A stretch of DNA of 64,000 nucleotides from Cycas panzhihuaensis (Eukaryota > Cycadophyta), in contig CM041465.1 of NCBI GenBank assembly GCA_023213395.1, forward strand, positions 173,483,741-173,547,740, given 5' to 3'. Below the pieces are notes generated by a model. The model ran no database searches, was not told the DNA's origin, and saw nothing but the letters and a program-made list of their open reading frames with translations. The stretch's first letter is position 1, and every line of letters starts with the position of its first letter. Shown in pieces: positions 61,306-64,000 of the stretch. Made by a program: the position numbers and the translations under genes.

Positions 61306-62389
61306 ATCAAGCAAACCCCACAAGGAATTCAACATGGTTCTTGATCCTATTTTGCACATGCATATTTTCTTTGGTAGTTTCATCTTTCCTCTTTCTTTTC
61401 AATCTTCAATAGTTGTACAGACACCTTCTCCCCCTTACTCCATAGCTGTCCAAACTCCTAAGCTTCTTAATTCCAAGGTTTTTGTAGGATAAATTTTAGT
61501 CCCTTTTCACAACCCTAACTCATCCCACCTTTCACATATTTCTCCACCTCCTATAGAATCTTCTCAATAACATGTTCTAAACCCTCCATCCTACCTTCAT
61601 CACATTTCACTTCCTAGTACAATCATGGACTCTTATAAAACTTCATCATGTCTGTCCCAACCTTCTACACTTCAATATAGCCCATACTTTTTTTTCCATT
61701 AATCCCTCCATCCAACCTGTACCCTATCTTTGAACCTCTATGTAAACCTCTTTCCCATAAAGAGCATCTATCATTAATTCTGCATCCCTCTTCTTTCCCT
61801 AGGATCCCTAATTATCCAACCAAACCTATCTTGATCATAACCATTTTCCAAATCAATTCTCAAACCCCAAGTACTCCTTACCATATAGTTCACTTCTCTA
61901 GGTTCTCACATGTACAAATTTATTGTAGATCACCTCATAGATCCCCACTTCTCCCACTCTTTCTTGTGTTATGCAATTACCTATATACGACCCTTATGAT
62001 CATTTTTTTTTCTAGACTCCTGAAACTACATCATAACCTTCCACACAAAATTTCTCAGTATTTTCATCACCTCTAATTCTATGAGCCATGGCATCTGAGG
62101 ACAAAATGTGCAAACACAAAACAAGGTCAAGGCCAAGGCCAAACATCAAAGGCACCACACAGGTCCCAAGATCGCTTCAATATATGACAAGCCACAACAT
62201 GTACCTCGTCCCAAGAATGAGTATCTGCAAATTCAAGTCACTCGTCAACAATTTCCAACAGAAGTCGTAAGATTGAACTCAATTTTTATGACATACAAGA
62301 TTTAGCAGGTGATAACTAGAACCATTGGTCAAAGATAGACCAAACAAGCTCTACATGTAACTATTTATACTTCCAAGGTGAAGTATTTC
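61306..62389 (+). other. G5 3' non-coding region with small basic ORF
   Basis: Pyrimidine-rich, many CCTTC/ACCTT words, no gene to about 62080. At 62108-62305 a 65-codon basic ORF (MQTQNKVKAKAKHQRHHTG) and a second frame at 62089-62270 overlap; neither has a recognised domain. Confidence 0.6.
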
Positions 62390-62403
62390 AAGGAGGGGAG
62401 AGT
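62390..62403 (+). other. G5 polypurine tract
   Basis: AAGGAGGGGAGAGT directly before the 3' LTR; the plus-strand primer. Confidence 0.85.
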
Positions 62404-62886
62404 TGTTACATTTCTAATTTTTGAAGAAGTTGGTGAAGTCATTTTTTAAGGAAGATAAAGGAAGAATTATTTAATGTATATTTATTATGAAGTCTATATT
62501 TTAAGGAGAGAGAACCAGAAGTTGGGTTTAGAGAGAGAAAATAAGGCTATAAATAGAGGAGCCTCATTTATTCGTATATTAATTTTGGAGAATTTGATAT
62601 TTTGAATTTGGACTAATGGCCTAGAGCCATTAGGGCACTATTGTGCCATTTTGGAAGAAAACCCTCGCCTTGACGAGAACAAGATACTGTGGTTATTTTA
62701 TCTAATGTATACTTTTTACTGTGGCAAGTTTGATATTAATTTGATGTTATTATGCAGTCTGCTATTATATCTAAATTACTGTGGATATCTGTTGTCATTT
62801 ATGATGAGATGCTAGATGCTATTTTATAAATTATCTATGGCATGAATGCTATCTTTTTTGTCTTATAAGAAGTGGGCATTGCTACA
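62404..62886 (+). repeat. G5 3' LTR
   Basis: Partner of 45209-45730, about 40 bp shorter because it lacks a second AGGAGAG unit. Conserved block at 62653-62674. Ends TTGCTACA. Confidence 0.92.
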
Positions 62887-62891
62887 GAGAG

Positions 62892-64000
62892 AGTAAGTTT
62901 CTACACATGCCTAGGACTAGAAACACATTGCCACCAATAAATATTTGAATAGGGTTTTGCTCATTTTAAATAGAAACCACTTTGCCAACTTCTGTAATTT
63001 TCACAATGACATCATCCCCAAAAGTCACTACTTCACCCTTACTCTTTTGAATATCAATAAACAAATCAACATCACCAGTCATGTGATAGGATGGACCTGA
63101 ATCGACAACCCAAGTGTTGTCATTTTGATAGTTGCTAAAGGCACAAAATAGCCTTTCATTTTGATCATGTTGTGTTGTGTAGCTTTGATTGCCCGCAACA
63201 TGCCTTGCGTTGATTGCCATATGAGCCTTGATGACCTCCTCAAAATGCACCTCAATTTGGTCCTTATGGGAGTTGCTAATGTTGTTGCTACATGTCATTT
63301 TGCTTCTTCCTGCACTTAGGTTGTATGTGGCTACTTTTCCCATGATAGTGACAAGTGACTGTTTTGGGTTTACTACCACTGATGTTGAGGTTCCAAATTT
63401 TCTTTTGAATATTCTGCTTGGGTACAAAGGGTTGCTTAACCTTGTAATTGGCAATGAAGGCACTTGATGGTCTTGTTTCATCCAATCGAAGGTAGATATG
63501 CTCTTTTTGAAGTAAAAGTTCCTCCAACTCATTGAAAGTCATGGTGGATAATCTATTGTTATAAGACAGGTTGGAGATGAATCCATTGTAGTCTTTTGGA
63601 ATACTATGGATTGTAGTTGTGACCAGATTTTCATCAGACACTGGTTTACAAAATGAAGCTAATAGTTTGTGAATTGTTTTAATAGAAGTTAAGTATGCAA
63701 CCTTGGGTTCTGCATATGGAAAACTAAATAACTTAGCTTTTAACATTACAATTTGTGTGTCATCTCCCATTTCATACAATGAAGCAATAATTTCCCAAGT
63801 TTACTTGGAAGAAGTAGCAGATTCAATATTTTGATCAATATTTTCACTTACAAATAAACGCAAAAAAACTAGTGCAAGCACAACCCTAGCATTAAAAGTT
63901 GCACATGTAATAGGATCAACAAGAATAGGATTATTAGGATCCATCGGATTTGGTGTTGGTGTCAGTTTGATAATAATGCCATTAACATAACTCCATAACT
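62892..64000 (-). pseudogene. C1 protease and gag (incomplete at window end)
   Basis: ORF 62966-63532: an ITRLSNPLYPSRIFKRK-type linker, WVVDSGPSYHMTGDVDLF near 63090 (protease loop DSGPS, Ala to Pro) and a following VKITEVGKVV. ORF 63288-63779: MYEMGDDTQIVMLKAKLF, MTFNELEELLLQKEHIYL, the copia gag core, then a knuckle CHYHGKSSHIQPKC (second Cys lost). N-terminal gag continues beyond 64000. Rejoins 45203 across G5. Confidence 0.87.

Larger units (their letters stand above)
45209..62886 (+). mobile_element. G5: large non-autonomous LTR element (LARD-like), host of G6 and G7
   Basis: LTRs 45209-45730 and 62404-62886 align over most of their length, with TSD TAGAG (45204-45208) and GAGAG (62887-62891). 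PBS TGGTATCAAAGC is a near match to initiator tRNA-Met, and PPT AAGGAGGGGAGAGT precedes the 3' LTR. Without G6 and G7 the interior is about 2.3 kb with only a gag remnant and no pol, so it depends on another element. Confidence 0.92.
13598..64000 (-). mobile_element. C1: Ty1/copia element shattered by at least six direct insertions
   Basis: The 3' LTR is at about 13598-14081. The internal region then runs rightwards in reverse as RNase H and RT (14100-14477), RT (20581-20860), RT N-terminus (35616-35812), linker (43590-43982), integrase (44315-45203), and protease and gag (62892-64000). The 5' LTR lies beyond the window. Each gap is an independently TSD-bounded element. It is related to C2 and C3 (LTR palindrome and gag similarity) but older, and it lacks the RT catalytic box through an internal deletion. 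Confidence 0.9.

Overview
This 64-kb window is a dense nest of LTR retrotransposons from a land plant with a large, repeat-rich genome. The evidence is Ty3/gypsy chromoviruses with C-terminal chromodomains, Ty1/copia elements, primer-binding sites (PBS) matching plant initiator tRNA-Met and tRNA-Glu, 5-bp target duplications (TSDs), and no recognisable host gene, tRNA, rRNA or CRISPR. A gymnosperm or a similar large-genome plant is plausible, but the species cannot be fixed from the sequence.

Layout. Names are mine: G = Ty3/gypsy, C = Ty1/copia. Left block: an old minus-strand gypsy relic, G0 (from before the window to about 13,597), contains G1 (599-10823, TSD CCAAT/CCAAC), which contains G2 (3693-9189, TSD TTTCT). 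Right block: one minus-strand copia element, C1, runs from about 13,598 past the right end of the window and is cut into pieces by later insertions. These are C2 (14483-20575, TSD GCACT/ACACT); C3 (20866-29970, TSD TGATT), with G3 (20946-22213, TSD ACTTA) inside its left LTR; G4 (29981-35610, TSD GTATC), only 10 bp from C3; C4 (35818-43584, plus strand, TSD CATAG); a 322-bp TRIM (43988-44309, TSD CGACA); and G5 (45209-62886, plus strand, TSD TAGAG/GAGAG). G5 in turn holds G6 (46176-49315, plus strand, TSD CTTTC) and G7 (49600-60844, minus strand, TSD CTAAT). G7 carries C5 (49742-55041, plus strand, TSD ATGTC) inside its left LTR, so the nest is four levels deep: C1 > G5 > G7 > C5. Removing each insertion and one TSD copy rejoins the host reading frame or LTR.

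Function and age. Each autonomous-type element encodes gag, protease, reverse transcriptase (RT), RNase H and integrase (IN), in the order PR-RT-RH-IN in gypsy and PR-IN-RT-RH in copia. Nearly all are broken by stops, frameshifts or deletions. Best preserved are G4 (gypsy) and C3 and C5 (copia). G5 (almost no coding), G7 (gag-PR only, tRNA-Glu primed), the TRIM and G3 (LTR-leader-LTR) are non-autonomous or internally deleted. C4 and the TRIM are the youngest: C4 LTRs differ at one base in 367, and the TRIM LTRs are identical over 86 bp.

Most interesting signals: (i) G6 ends in an inverted copy of its own LTR head, still flanked by a perfect TSD; (ii) a conserved block about 80-110 nt downstream of the TATA box in otherwise different gypsy LTRs; (iii) repeated GCCGAC (DRE/CRT-like) boxes just upstream of the TATA box in several gypsy LTRs; (iv) a copia LTR palindrome with apparent compensatory changes; (v) a hairpin spanning the pol stop codon in three gypsy elements; (vi) a young copia element, C4, whose coding region is already wrecked; and (vii) an undescribed-looking TRIM.
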